From NCBI RefSeq assembly GCF_000024065.1, contig NC_013174.1, positions 2,294,001-2,358,000 of the forward strand: DNA of 64,000 bases, written 5' to 3'. The position numbers and the translations under genes are program-made. A model generated the notes under the pieces. That model did not search any database, was not told the DNA's origin, and was given only the letters and a program-made list of their open reading frames with translations. Positions 27,142 through 34,490 of this stretch are shown here, piece after piece; within the stretch, counting starts at the first letter, position 1, and each line of letters begins with the position of its first letter. This DNA comes from Jonesia denitrificans DSM 20603 (lineage in GTDB: Bacteria > Actinomycetota > Actinomycetes > Actinomycetales > Cellulomonadaceae).

Positions 27142-28128
27142 TTACGCTCGACGGGCAATCCGGAAGATCGCGAACCCTGCACCCAGGAGGGACAGCGACA
27201 ACACAATGACAGCGATGAGGGTTGCTGACGCTCCGGTCTCCGCGAGCGTCGGGTCTTGCGGCCCGGCGACCGCTCCGGCCACTGATTCATCGTCTGCGTC
27301 ATCTGTGGCGGCCACGGTCACCCCGTCTCCATCGGTGACAACACTTGCGGGGTTGTCTTGCACTGTCCCTGCAACACCTTCATCGGGGGTCAGCCCGGGT
27401 TCGGAACTGTCTGGTGATGCGCCGGTTGGGTCTGCAGGTGTGCCTGGATCATTGCTGGGGTCAGTTGTTTCCCCTGGCGCAGGGTCGGTGGGGTCTGTTG
27501 ACGGTTCCGACACTGGGGTGTCGTCAGGGTCGGTGGGGTCTGCGGTGGGATCAGTGGGGTCCGGGGTGGGGTCCTCGTCAGAGGCCACCGGAGGTGCAGT
27601 TGGAGTCGTCAGTTGAGGGGTGTCTGTGGTGGTGAAAGGTCCGCAGACTTTCTTCCCAGCCGTTTTTCCTTCACCAAAGTGGTCGTTGTAGGAGTTCACT
27701 TGCACCCAGGACACACAGGTACGACCATCAAGGTCGAGCCCTAGATCCTCCCATGACACAAATTTCTCCCCGATGAGGTCTGCTGCTTGCGCCCTGGTCA
27801 TGGGTGATCCGTCTGAGCATTCGGGGTGGCGATCAGGGTTGCTGCATTTTCCTTCGATGTGGAACCCCGTGGACGAAGGGGTTGCTGTCCGCTGGGTCGA
27901 TGAGGTGTAGCGAACATTGACGTGCCAGTGATCACCGAAGGTTTGGCCGTCAGTGAGGTGGATACCCGTGGTGGTCACGGTGTATCCGTCAAGCGTGTAG
28001 AGCACAGAACCAGTGTCAGGCGTGTCGCCGGAGGATGCGAAGACGGGAAGCGCTGTTGCCCCCATGAGAGCGGCGGCGAGCGCGCCGACGCCTACCATTC
28101 GTTGTACCCGTGACATTGTGATCGCCAT
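27142..28128 (-). CDS. LAETG cell-wall-anchored surface protein (host copy)
   Basis: This is a sortase substrate of about 328 residues. A signal peptide (about residues 1-32) leads to a globular domain of about 120 residues with YTVTTTGIHL, HWHVNVRY, IGEKFVSW and CVSWVQVNSYNDHFGEG. Then come a Pro/Asp/Thr repeat region (DPTDPTADPTDP), LAETG, a hydrophobic span and a basic end RIARRA. The globular domain has four visible cysteines, probably two disulfides. It is the relative of the prophage protein at 35515-36573. Function is unknown. It lies downstream of the sigma/anti-sigma pair in map order but is transcribed toward them. Confidence 0.85.
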   Translation of the reverse strand: MAITMSRVQRMVGVGALAAALMGATALPVFASSGDTPDTGSVLYTLDGYTVTTTGIHLTDGQTFGDHWHVNVRYTSSTQRTATPSSTGFHIEGKCSNPDRHPECSDGSPMTRAQAADLIGEKFVSWEDLGLDLDGRTCVSWVQVNSYNDHFGEGKTAGKKVCGPFTTTDTPQLTTPTAPPVASDEDPTPDPTDPTADPTDPDDTPVSEPSTDPTDPAPGETTDPSNDPGTPADPTGASPDSSEPGLTPDEGVAGTVQDNPASVVTDGDGVTVAATDDADDESVAGAVAGPQDPTLAETGASATLIAVIVLSLSLLGAGFAIFRIARRA

Positions 28129-28178
28129 TGTTGACACCAATCCGCACTGGCGGCCGTTGCGGTCCGCCTTGACTCATC

Positions 28179-28219
28179 CGACTGCACATTTATGCAGTCG
28201 CGATCTCCCCCGAGATCGC
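28179..28219 (-). promoter_or_regulatory. Two abutting hairpins in the 5' leader of the host LAETG gene
   Basis: One stem is 8 bp, perfect, with a 6-base loop (CGACTGCA at 28179, TGCAGTCG at 28193). The second is also 8 bp, perfect, with a 4-base loop (GCGATCTC at 28200, GAGATCGC at 28212). They share base 28200 and lie 50-90 bases before the start codon. The 28129-28178 stretch also has GC-rich self-complementary runs. No U-run follows, so they are not simple terminators. They may be a cis-acting RNA or protein-binding sites. Confidence 0.5.
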
Positions 28220-28678
28220 TCCATACATACGGCGCTTTGGCGCAGTCAACAATGGTGACTACAGCACATCCTTGCTGATGGGGAGAGGTACACACCTATG
28301 CGTTACTGTGAGCTACAAAGAAAGCAGGTGAAATTGGCGGGTGAAATCATGAATGATCCGAGAATGCTCGCACTGCGAGATACTTAGCGCCCCATAACGG
28401 GCATAGTGAACTTCCCCAAGATGCTTGTTCGCAATTTTGGCAAGGTGTTTCACATGGTGAGTTCTGCATCGACATCGGCATGGACAACATGGGCGGTGTC
28501 TTATCAGCCGAGACGACCGTCACTGACGCTCGTCACAATAATGCGCATATTATGCATGGCACTGCATAGATTTTGTGGTGCGCCCAGTGGTTCCTCAGGA
28601 AAGCGCTTTAGCGTACAAAACGTGCGTGCAACTGCACGTTGACGTGTGCACTGATTCCACACCCGCGAAAGGATCACC
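28220..28678. other. 459-base divergent region between LAETG and yceI genes
   Basis: No gene is supported. It should carry promoters in both directions. The stretch around 28540-28570 is locally AT-rich and could hold a promoter. A 7-bp inverted repeat with a nested one (AACGTGC at 28619, GCACGTT at 28634; inner GTGCA-AC-TGCAC) lies 39 bases before the yceI-type gene and looks like an operator. Confidence 0.4.
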
Positions 28679-29419
28679 ATGAGCACCACGCCATCCAACC
28701 CCCAACAGTCGTCACGACGCCGGGGCATCATCATCACCATCGCCGTCCTTGTTGTCCTTGGCCTGCTCCTGGCCTTTGTCGGCCCCATCATTTACCGCGA
28801 CTACATTGTTGGTGAAGCCCCAGCCGCGCCCACGGTCACAGCAAGGACTACCGAGCCAGGCAATGGCACGGGCAGTGGCACCAAACAAGCCCAACTCACT
28901 GACGCATCGGGAAGCTGGACAGTAGGAACAGGCTCCTACGCAGGGTACCGAGTTGACGAAGTCCTCAACGGCACCGACGTCACAGTTGTAGGCCGCACCA
29001 ACAACGTGACCGGAACATTAACAGTCACTGACCACACCCTCGACTCAGGCAGCATCACCGTCGATACCGCATCCATCGCCACGGACGAGGAACGTCGTGA
29101 TGACTACTTCCGGGAAAACACTCTCAAGACAGCCGATTTTCCCACGGCCGTGTTTACCCTCACTGAACCCGTTGACGTCACCGAACTCCTCACCAACGGC
29201 GAGATATCCGCCATGCCTGTCGCTGGCGAACTCACCATCGCGGGAGAAACACAACCAGTCACAGCCGAACTTCAAGCAGCCGTCGACGGGAACAGCATAC
29301 AAGTTGCCGGGAACATCCCCATCACCTTTGCCGACTTCGGGGTCCAGGCACCAAACCTAGGGTTTGTCAGCGTCGAGCCAAGCGGGTCAGTGGAGTTCCT
29401 CCTTCAACTCACCCAATAG
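28679..29419 (+). CDS. Membrane-anchored YceI-family lipid-binding protein
   Basis: The 246-residue protein has a signal-anchor span at residues 15-36 and then an extracytoplasmic YceI beta-barrel domain. The domain shows GSWTVGTGSYAGYRVDEVL, a GTLTVTDHTLDSGSITVD strand pair, FRENTLKTADFPTAVF and ELTIAGETQPV. YceI proteins bind isoprenoid-type lipids in a barrel; the ligand here is unknown. It stands alone, with a nested inverted repeat upstream as a possible operator. Confidence 0.87.
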   Translation: MSTTPSNPQQSSRRRGIIITIAVLVVLGLLLAFVGPIIYRDYIVGEAPAAPTVTARTTEPGNGTGSGTKQAQLTDASGSWTVGTGSYAGYRVDEVLNGTDVTVVGRTNNVTGTLTVTDHTLDSGSITVDTASIATDEERRDDYFRENTLKTADFPTAVFTLTEPVDVTELLTNGEISAMPVAGELTIAGETQPVTAELQAAVDGNSIQVAGNIPITFADFGVQAPNLGFVSVEPSGSVEFLLQLTQ

Positions 29420-29534
29420 GTCAATCCACGACACGCGTACACATGCACACTGGGAGCGGGCACAGTTGCGTGCACGGTAGGCCCCCGCTGATAACAGCGT
29501 GCCCATGACAGAGAGCACAGAGAAGGCTAGATTA

Positions 29535-29554
29535 GTCTGTGACCGGTCACAGAC
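29535..29554. promoter_or_regulatory. 20-bp perfect palindrome before the GH53 gene (putative sugar-repressor operator)
   Basis: GTCTGTGACCGGTCACAGAC is exactly self-complementary and lies 29 bases before the galactanase ATG. An even-spaced palindrome centred on CG is the form of LacI-family operators. The TGTGA-N4-TCACA core is one step short of the CRP/GlxR spacing (N6), so a LacI-type regulator is favoured. A TAGATT -10-like box lies just upstream at 29528. Confidence 0.6.
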
Positions 29555-29583
29555 GATCGGCGTTCTCAACGGAGAGGAACACC

Positions 29584-30678
29584 ATGCACGCAACGACGCG
29601 AGCAGTCACCACCACACGCCAACCGCGACAACGCGCCACACTGGCAGTCATACTCACAGTGCTCATTGCCCTGACCTTCGCGGTCACCAGTCCACACGCC
29701 ACACCCCCAGCCCACGCCGCCCCACCATTCGCCAAAGGCGCTGACATATCCTGGATCCCCGGGATGGAAGCCCAGGGACACACCTGGAAAGACAAGTGGG
29801 GAACCACCCGCGACGTCCTTGACATTCTGCGCACGGATTACGGAATCGAGTCCGCCCGCATCCGCGTGTGGGTCAACCCATCCACGGATTACGCAAACGG
29901 CTACCTCAACACCGAACAAGCGGCGCGGCTCGCCCAACGAGCAAAAAACAAAGGCATGCGCGTCATGCTCACCCTCCACTACTCCGACTCCTGGGCTGAC
30001 CCCGGCCAACAAACCAAACCAGCGGCATGGGCCCGACTCACAGATCAACAACTCATGGACACCATCTGGACCTACACGCGGTCAGTGCTCACAACAATGC
30101 GCAGCTACGGTGTCACACCTACGTGGGTACAAATCGGAAACGAAACAAACGACGGCATGCTGTGGCCCAACGGCCGCGCATCCGCATCCACCACAGCGAT
30201 GCGGAACTATGCCTACTTCGTCACCACCGGTCACAACGCCGTGAAATCCATTGACCCCTCGATCACAACTATCGTGCACCTCGCCAACGGGGACAACGCC
30301 TCCCTCTACACCTGGAACATTGGTGGCATCATCGCCCACGGCGCCCAGTTCGACGCGATCGGCATGTCGCTCTACCCCACAGCGTCAACCTGGTCCGGTG
30401 CAGTCGACAGCGCAACAGCGAACATGCGCAACCTGAAGTCACAGTACGGAAAAGATGTGATCGTGTCAGAAATTGGCCTACCATACAACCAGCCTGCGGC
30501 CACACGAAGCTTCATCACGAAGATCATTCAATCCACAAGTAGCGCGGGTGGACTTGGGGTTTTCTATTGGGAACCAGCGGCCACGCCCGGTTACAACGGC
30601 GGGTACGACAAAGGCGCCTGGGGGACCAACGGTCGCCCCACATCGGCTCTTGAAGGTTTTTGGGCCACAGTGTCCTGA
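29584..30678 (+). CDS. Secreted arabinogalactan endo-beta-1,4-galactanase, GH53
   Basis: This 364-residue secreted enzyme should hydrolyse beta-1,4-galactan of plant pectin. A signal peptide covers residues 1-45 (AVILTVLIALTFAVTSP, then PAHAAPPF). The GH53 domain shows GADISWIPGMEAQGHTW, ARIRVWVNPS, HYSDSWADPGQQTKPAAW, the acid/base glutamate in VQIGNETNDGMLW and the nucleophile glutamate in VIVSEIGLPY. The chain ends right after the catalytic domain; there is no binding module. GGAGAG precedes the ATG at 29584. A terminator follows. Confidence 0.93.
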   Translation: MHATTRAVTTTRQPRQRATLAVILTVLIALTFAVTSPHATPPAHAAPPFAKGADISWIPGMEAQGHTWKDKWGTTRDVLDILRTDYGIESARIRVWVNPSTDYANGYLNTEQAARLAQRAKNKGMRVMLTLHYSDSWADPGQQTKPAAWARLTDQQLMDTIWTYTRSVLTTMRSYGVTPTWVQIGNETNDGMLWPNGRASASTTAMRNYAYFVTTGHNAVKSIDPSITTIVHLANGDNASLYTWNIGGIIAHGAQFDAIGMSLYPTASTWSGAVDSATANMRNLKSQYGKDVIVSEIGLPYNQPAATRSFITKIIQSTSSAGGLGVFYWEPAATPGYNGGYDKGAWGTNGRPTSALEGFWATVS

Positions 30679-30720
30679 CCACGCTTGACGATGCGCCGCC
30701 ACTCGGCCACAGTGACGTGA

Positions 30721-30756
30721 AAAGCCCCGAAACCAGACAAGGTTTCGGGGCTTTTC
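30721..30756 (+). terminator. Terminator after the GH53 gene
   Basis: A 15-bp stem (AAAAGCCCCGAAACC at 30721 with GGTTTCGGGGCTTTT) has a 6-base loop. The A- and T-runs make it work in both directions. It is the last host element before the prophage end. Confidence 0.92.
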
Positions 30757-30792
30757 AGACGTTACTGATTCTTGGTAAACCACTGGTGCTGC

Positions 30793-30845
30793 TGGAGCCG
30801 CCTACGAGAATCGAACTCGTGACCTTTTCATTACGAGTGAAAAGG
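30793..30845 (-). other. attL: 3' fragment of a tRNA-Thr(CGU) gene
   Basis: On the minus strand the sequence gives a full anticodon stem-loop (TTTCA, CTCGTAA, TGAAA) with anticodon CGT at 30833-30835, the T arm ACGAG-TTCGATT-CTCGT, the 3' acceptor AGGCGGC and TCCA. No D arm or 5' acceptor half is present on its far side; unrelated sequence begins near 30846. It is therefore a partial tRNA, as expected at a phage junction inside a tRNA gene. By geometry the host 3' half stayed here and the intact gene should be rebuilt at the right end, outside the window. Confidence 0.85.
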
Positions 30846-30962
30846 TTATACCCTGGAAGTGGCCCAAGAACCGCAGAAACACGCCACTCCGCTACGCTGA
30901 CGATCGCTAGATACCGTAGGCTATGGCTACCGACATGGCTACCACGAAAAGGAGGCCCCACG

Positions 30963-32150
30963 ATGGCGACCAGACCAAAGGGCGCAGGCTCCCTCTACTA
31001 CTCCGCCGACGGCAGATGGCGCGGCACCATCGAAGCCGGATGGACCGCAACCGGCACCCGGCGAAGAATCACAGTCTCCGCAAAAACCAAAGCCGAAGCC
31101 CAACGCAAGATGCGCGACCGCGAAAGAGAAATCGCCCGCAACGGCATCCCCACCGAAGGATCACGACGAGCCACCACAGTCAAAGCATGGGCAGAAGAAT
31201 GGCTACCCCTACAAGAACGCACACTACGCCCACAGTCATACGCCTCCACCCGATCAGCCGTCACCAAGTGGATAATCCCCACCATCGGCCACGTCAAACT
31301 CGCCACCCTCAACCCCGGGCACATCAGGTCCGTACACAACGCCGTGCGGGACGCGGGACTCAAACCATCATCCGCTGTCCGCACACACGCAGTCCTCATG
31401 GCCCTACTCAACGACGCCCTCACCGAAGGAGGCCACACAGTCCCCGACGCACCCCTGAAGGTCTCCGGCCCAAAGGCAGGGAAATCCACACGCGACGCTA
31501 TCCCACTAGAACACGCACTCATCGTCCTACAAGCCGCACTAGCCCGCCCGGACGCCTCCAGGTGGGTCGCAGCCCTCCTGCAAGCCCTGCGCCCTGCCGA
31601 AGCGCGCGGCCTCACATGGGCGCACATCGACTTCGACGCTGACACCATTGACATCTCCTGGCAGCTCAAACCCGTCCCCTACAAGACACCGCGTGATCGC
31701 ACGTCAGGCTTCCGCGTCCCAGACGACTACGAAGCCACGCACTTGGTGGACTCTTACCACCTCGTGCGACCTAAAACCGATTCAGGGCAGCGCATCATAC
31801 CAATGGTGCCATGGATGAAAGCAGCCCTGCTCGCCTGGCGGGAGGCCCAAGGGGGTTCACCCTACGACCTTGTATGGTGCCGCGCGGACGGTAGACCTCT
31901 CACGGATAAGCAGGACGTGGCAGCATGGCGCACCCTCTGCGAAACGGCGGGCGTACCAGCCTACGACCTCTACGAAGCCCGCCACACGGCAGCGACCCTA
32001 CTACGCAAAGCAGGCGTGGACGACGAAACGATTATCGCGATCATGGGACACGCCACCATCCTCTCCACAAAGGCTTATCTCCACTCTGATACTGAGCGGG
32101 CACGTGAAGCCCTCCAAAAAGTCGCCCAAGCCCTACAACTCGAAGCATAA
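30963..32150 (+). CDS. int: Tyrosine-type site-specific integrase
   Basis: The 395-residue phage integrase has an AP2-like arm-binding start (KGAGSLYYSADGRWRGTIEAG), a SAM-like core-binding domain, and a catalytic domain. Catalytic residues visible are Arg in LLQALRPAEARGLTW, His/Arg in YEARHTAATLL, His in IMGHATILSTKAYLH and the Tyr in that last motif. The ATG at 30963 has AAAGGAGG about 7 bases upstream; the longer frame back to 30660 crosses the att site and is not used. It sits directly inside attL, as usual for a tRNA-targeting phage. Confidence 0.95.
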   Translation: MATRPKGAGSLYYSADGRWRGTIEAGWTATGTRRRITVSAKTKAEAQRKMRDREREIARNGIPTEGSRRATTVKAWAEEWLPLQERTLRPQSYASTRSAVTKWIIPTIGHVKLATLNPGHIRSVHNAVRDAGLKPSSAVRTHAVLMALLNDALTEGGHTVPDAPLKVSGPKAGKSTRDAIPLEHALIVLQAALARPDASRWVAALLQALRPAEARGLTWAHIDFDADTIDISWQLKPVPYKTPRDRTSGFRVPDDYEATHLVDSYHLVRPKTDSGQRIIPMVPWMKAALLAWREAQGGSPYDLVWCRADGRPLTDKQDVAAWRTLCETAGVPAYDLYEARHTAATLLRKAGVDDETIIAIMGHATILSTKAYLHSDTERAREALQKVAQALQLEA

Positions 32151-32154
32151 ACAA

Positions 32155-32187
32155 AGCCCCCACCCATCATCGGGTGGGGGCCTTTTT
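32155..32187 (+). terminator. Terminator after integrase
   Basis: A stem GCCCCCACCC / GGGTGGGGGC with a short loop is followed by CTTTTT. It separates int from the converging leftward lysogeny operon and can serve both. Confidence 0.9.
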
Positions 32188-32196
32188 GTGTTCTCA

Positions 32197-32688
32197 TCAC
32201 TCCTGCACGCTCACCCTTCCTCTGAATGTGTCACCGTCAAGATAGATTGAGCACGTCCACTCGTTGCGGATCATGGCACCAAAAGAATTTTCAGAGTCGA
32301 CTGCTCCAGTAACTTCCCACTTGAGCACTCCAGTGCTCTTCACAACTTGATCAGAGTATTTCGCAGTTGACGGGGCTTTCAGTTGTTTGTCGACCCATTG
32401 CTCACACATGCTTGTGACTTCCCAGTCTCTGACCTCGTCATCTTTCGCGTCATCGTCTCCGAGTGACCCAAAGAAGGCAAGGGCAGCAACGATGCCTATT
32501 GGCCACACAATCCATTTCCAAGTGCTGTTTGGTTTTTCATCGCCTGGCAGCGTAGTGGCGACTATCTCCGGGGTTGCCGCTTCCAACTTTTCCTTCTCAC
32601 GCTTAAATTCTTCCAGCGTGATTGCCCCAGACTGGTAGAGAGCAATGAGGGCCGACAGCTTGTCAGGCGGTTCCTTCTGGTCACTCAT
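32197..32688 (-). CDS. SHOCT-domain single-span membrane protein in the immunity operon
   Basis: The 163-residue protein starts with a SHOCT motif (KLSALIALYQSGAITLEEFKREKEKL, read as two segments). One span follows near residues 61-78 (WKWIVWPIGIVAALAFFG), then an outside domain of about 85 residues with two cysteines (TSMCEQWVD and WTCSIYLDG). The ATG at 32688 overlaps the ImmA stop as ATGA, so it is expressed with the repressor in the lysogen. That position and topology suit a superinfection-exclusion or conversion protein, but this is inference. Confidence 0.7.
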   Translation of the reverse strand: MSDQKEPPDKLSALIALYQSGAITLEEFKREKEKLEAATPEIVATTLPGDEKPNSTWKWIVWPIGIVAALAFFGSLGDDDAKDDEVRDWEVTSMCEQWVDKQLKAPSTAKYSDQVVKSTGVLKWEVTGAVDSENSFGAMIRNEWTCSIYLDGDTFRGRVSVQE

Positions 32689-33065
32689 GCCGCTTTGCCT
32701 TTCATCCACTGAAGCCAGATTTTTAGCATCTTCCTTGATACTCGCAGTTCACCCGCTATCGATGGGTGGCACCCATCGTGTAGGGATTCTGCTATTGCAT
32801 ACTCTATCGGCTCGATAAGTAGGCGCGCGGCGTACATGTCGGCCCGTGTTTCGTCGCGTGGACTGTCGTGCCGTGTGCGCAGGTCGTGGCCGTAGTGGAC
32901 GTGGCCTAGCTCGTGGGCTAAGACTTCCCGCTGGAAGCCTTCCGGTAGCCGGGAGTTGATTACCACGTCCTGCCCGGTGGCGAGATACCCGTACATGCCC
33001 TCATGTAAGGGGAGGAAGTACACGCGGCACCCCAAGAGTGCCGCGTGCTCCATGAGTTTCTGCAT
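32685..33065 (-). CDS. immA: ImmA/IrrE-type metallopeptidase
   Basis: This 126-residue protease has the zinc site LAHELGHVHYGHD and the downstream DETRADMYAARLL. In ICEBs1 and related phages ImmA cuts the ImmR repressor to trigger excision. The gene lies 8 bases after the repressor gene on the same strand, so it most likely acts on that repressor. The chain is short and consists only of the peptidase domain. Confidence 0.88.
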   Translation of the reverse strand: MQKLMEHAALLGCRVYFLPLHEGMYGYLATGQDVVINSRLPEGFQREVLAHELGHVHYGHDLRTRHDSPRDETRADMYAARLLIEPIEYAIAESLHDGCHPSIAGELRVSRKMLKIWLQWMKGKAA

Positions 33066-33073
33066 TGTCCTCC

Positions 33074-33502
33074 TTAGTCATCCCACTGGGACTCGTCAAA
33101 CTCCCGGTGCGTCCCGTCATTCTTATAGGCCGCGACATTATCCGGGACCACTGACAAGTGCGGTGGCAAGTCTGAGTCGATAGGGCCAGTGATCGCTTCA
33201 CCCGCTTGCCCTCCCACAAGACGCCGCCAAACCTCCTCCGCGATCTCCTCATCCGAAGCCTCCGTGAGCGACTTTGATTGCGCACTAGATGCAATATCGT
33301 CCGCAGTGACAAGCCCTGAGATCACTAGCGCTTCAAGCACGTCTCGCTTGTAAGCGCGCGCTATCTTCACCATTTCTGGGGGGCTTAGGTATCCGCGCTC
33401 GATCTGCCGGTTGAGAGTCGAGGGGGTGACCCCGGCGCGTGTGCAGAGGGCGTTGTATGTGGCTTCCCCACGCACTTCTTCAAGCCAAGTGATTGTGTCC
33501 AT
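33074..33502 (-). CDS. Prophage repressor, helix-turn-helix (CI/ImmR-like)
   Basis: The 142-residue protein has an HTH near residues 14-35 (TYNALCTRAGVTPSTLNRQI) and a helical middle, and ends in an acidic tail (REFDESQWDD). No LexA-like self-cleavage domain is present, which agrees with cleavage by the neighbouring ImmA instead. The ATG at 33502 is 6 bases after a minus-strand TACAGT box, so the mRNA may be leaderless. A frame extending to 33733 is rejected because it runs through the operator and cro. Confidence 0.82.
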   Translation of the reverse strand: MDTITWLEEVRGEATYNALCTRAGVTPSTLNRQIERGYLSPPEMVKIARAYKRDVLEALVISGLVTADDIASSAQSKSLTEASDEEIAEEVWRRLVGGQAGEAITGPIDSDLPPHLSVVPDNVAAYKNDGTHREFDESQWDD

Positions 33503-33635
33503 GCCTCTACTGTACACAAGATTTGCGCTCCGCAAAAGAAGTTTTGCGATAACGCTTGACAAGGGTTGCGGAGTGCGGATAGTGTCTTGCATATCGCAAA
33601 GAAAGCATTGCGAACCGCAACGATTGGAGAATCCA
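33503..33635. promoter_or_regulatory. Lysogeny switch: divergent promoters with TTGCG/CGCAA operators
   Basis: Seven TTGCG or CGCAA half-sites lie in 133 bases. Two are paired as TTTGCG-CTC-CGCAAA (33522-33536) and TTGCG-AAC-CGCAA (33608-33620). Singles are at 33544, 33566 and 33595. The rightward cro promoter has TTGACA at 33556-33561 and TAGTGT at 33580-33585 (18-base spacer), with a half-site between them. The leftward repressor promoter has TACAGT at 33514-33509 with a weak TTTTGC inside the first operator. This is a classic CI/Cro layout. Confidence 0.78.
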
Positions 33636-33866
33636 GTGGGCCAGCCCCAAGCGCAACTCACCAAAGAGTTTCTAGACAGAGTCGCAAGCACAGGACTCAC
33701 AGACTCAGCAATTGCAGCAGCAATCGGAGTCACCCGCCAGTACTACAGCCAAGTAAAACTCGGCAAAACTTCCCCGTCAGTCGCCTTCATTGTTGGCGCA
33801 ATCCGAGCGGGCCTCGCTAAGAACTTCAGCGAAGTAGCTGAACCAGCGCAAAGCATCGCCGCCTAA
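33636..33866 (+). CDS. Cro-like helix-turn-helix protein
   Basis: The 76-residue protein starts at a GTG with GGAGA 5 bases upstream. Its HTH is LTDSAIAAAIGVTRQYYSQVKLGKTSP, read across residues 19-45. It is the first rightward gene after the operator region, the position of Cro. It should lower repressor transcription when lytic growth starts. Confidence 0.8.
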   Translation: MGQPQAQLTKEFLDRVASTGLTDSAIAAAIGVTRQYYSQVKLGKTSPSVAFIVGAIRAGLAKNFSEVAEPAQSIAA

Positions 33867-33944
33867 CCCCCCTCCCCCTGTTTCACCAAGACCGTCGTAC
33901 GGCGGCACCCACACTGTGTGGGCCTTGAACTGAAAGGCACTTCC

Positions 33945-34211
33945 ATGTCTGAAACGAGTTTCGTCAAGCTTCGTCGCATCATCCGTGCTGAGTCCCTGCA
34001 AATGGGCATCAAAATGTCCAGCCGGGCAGCTGACCGTATCGCAGGGCAGCTTCTCGAGGCGGAAGCTTTCAAAGCCTGGTGCGCGGACATTGACGCACGC
34101 GACGTAGAACTTTTCGGGTCGATCAGTGAACCGCACTCGGACCCCACGGCACGCACAGCAATCCAGCGCATCCTCCGCAAGCAATTCCAATTAGAAAGGC
34201 AAGCAGCATGA
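33945..34211 (+). CDS. Small helical phage protein of unknown function
   Basis: The 88-residue protein starts at the ATG at 33945 behind AAAGG. It looks largely helical (RAADRIAGQLLEAEAFKAW) with acidic and basic faces. A short CCCACAC/GTGTGGG hairpin lies just before it (33907-33921). The next gene overlaps its stop as ATGA. I do not recognise the family. Confidence 0.6.
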   Translation: MSETSFVKLRRIIRAESLQMGIKMSSRAADRIAGQLLEAEAFKAWCADIDARDVELFGSISEPHSDPTARTAIQRILRKQFQLERQAA

Positions 34212-34384
34212 ACACCGACAAGTACACTCCGCGTCACGCGAAGCCCGGCTGGAATGTGGAGCACACGATCTACCAGCGGGCATTCCATGAAGGGATCGCA
34301 GCACGACGCCTAAAACAAGGCATCACACCACGACACGCAAGGGACGAAGGCCCCGTGAATCCTGATGTGGTTACTGCGGCTTGA
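34208..34384 (+). CDS. Small basic phage protein, 58 residues
   Basis: The frame opens with an ATGA overlap onto the previous stop and ends at TGA 34382-34384. The protein is rich in Arg, His and Lys (AARRLKQGITPRHARDEG). The overlap supports translation, but no family is recognised. Confidence 0.5.
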   Translation: MNTDKYTPRHAKPGWNVEHTIYQRAFHEGIAARRLKQGITPRHARDEGPVNPDVVTAA

Positions 34385-34438
34385 GCGGAGATGATTTTTT
34401 TCGCTGTATCCCGCTAGAGATAGCACCCCGATAAACCA

Positions 34439-34466
34439 AAGCCCACCAGTGGTCGCTGGTGGGCTT
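34439..34466 (+). promoter_or_regulatory. 11-bp hairpin before the antirepressor gene
   Basis: AAGCCCACCAG (34439-34449) and CTGGTGGGCTT (34456-34466) pair perfectly around a 6-base loop. It lies 24 bases before the antirepressor ATG and has no U-run. It may be an attenuator, a processing site or a block on read-through. Confidence 0.5.
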
Positions 34467-34490
34467 CGACATTCCCAAAAGGAAACAGTA

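Noticed and set aside
30660-30962. Longer integrase frame from 30660
   Set aside because: It would cross the host terminator and the att tRNA fragment; the ATG at 30963 has a strong ribosome site.
33411-33635. Upstream extension of the cro frame
   Set aside because: It runs through the operators and the repressor gene; the GTG at 33636 has a ribosome site.
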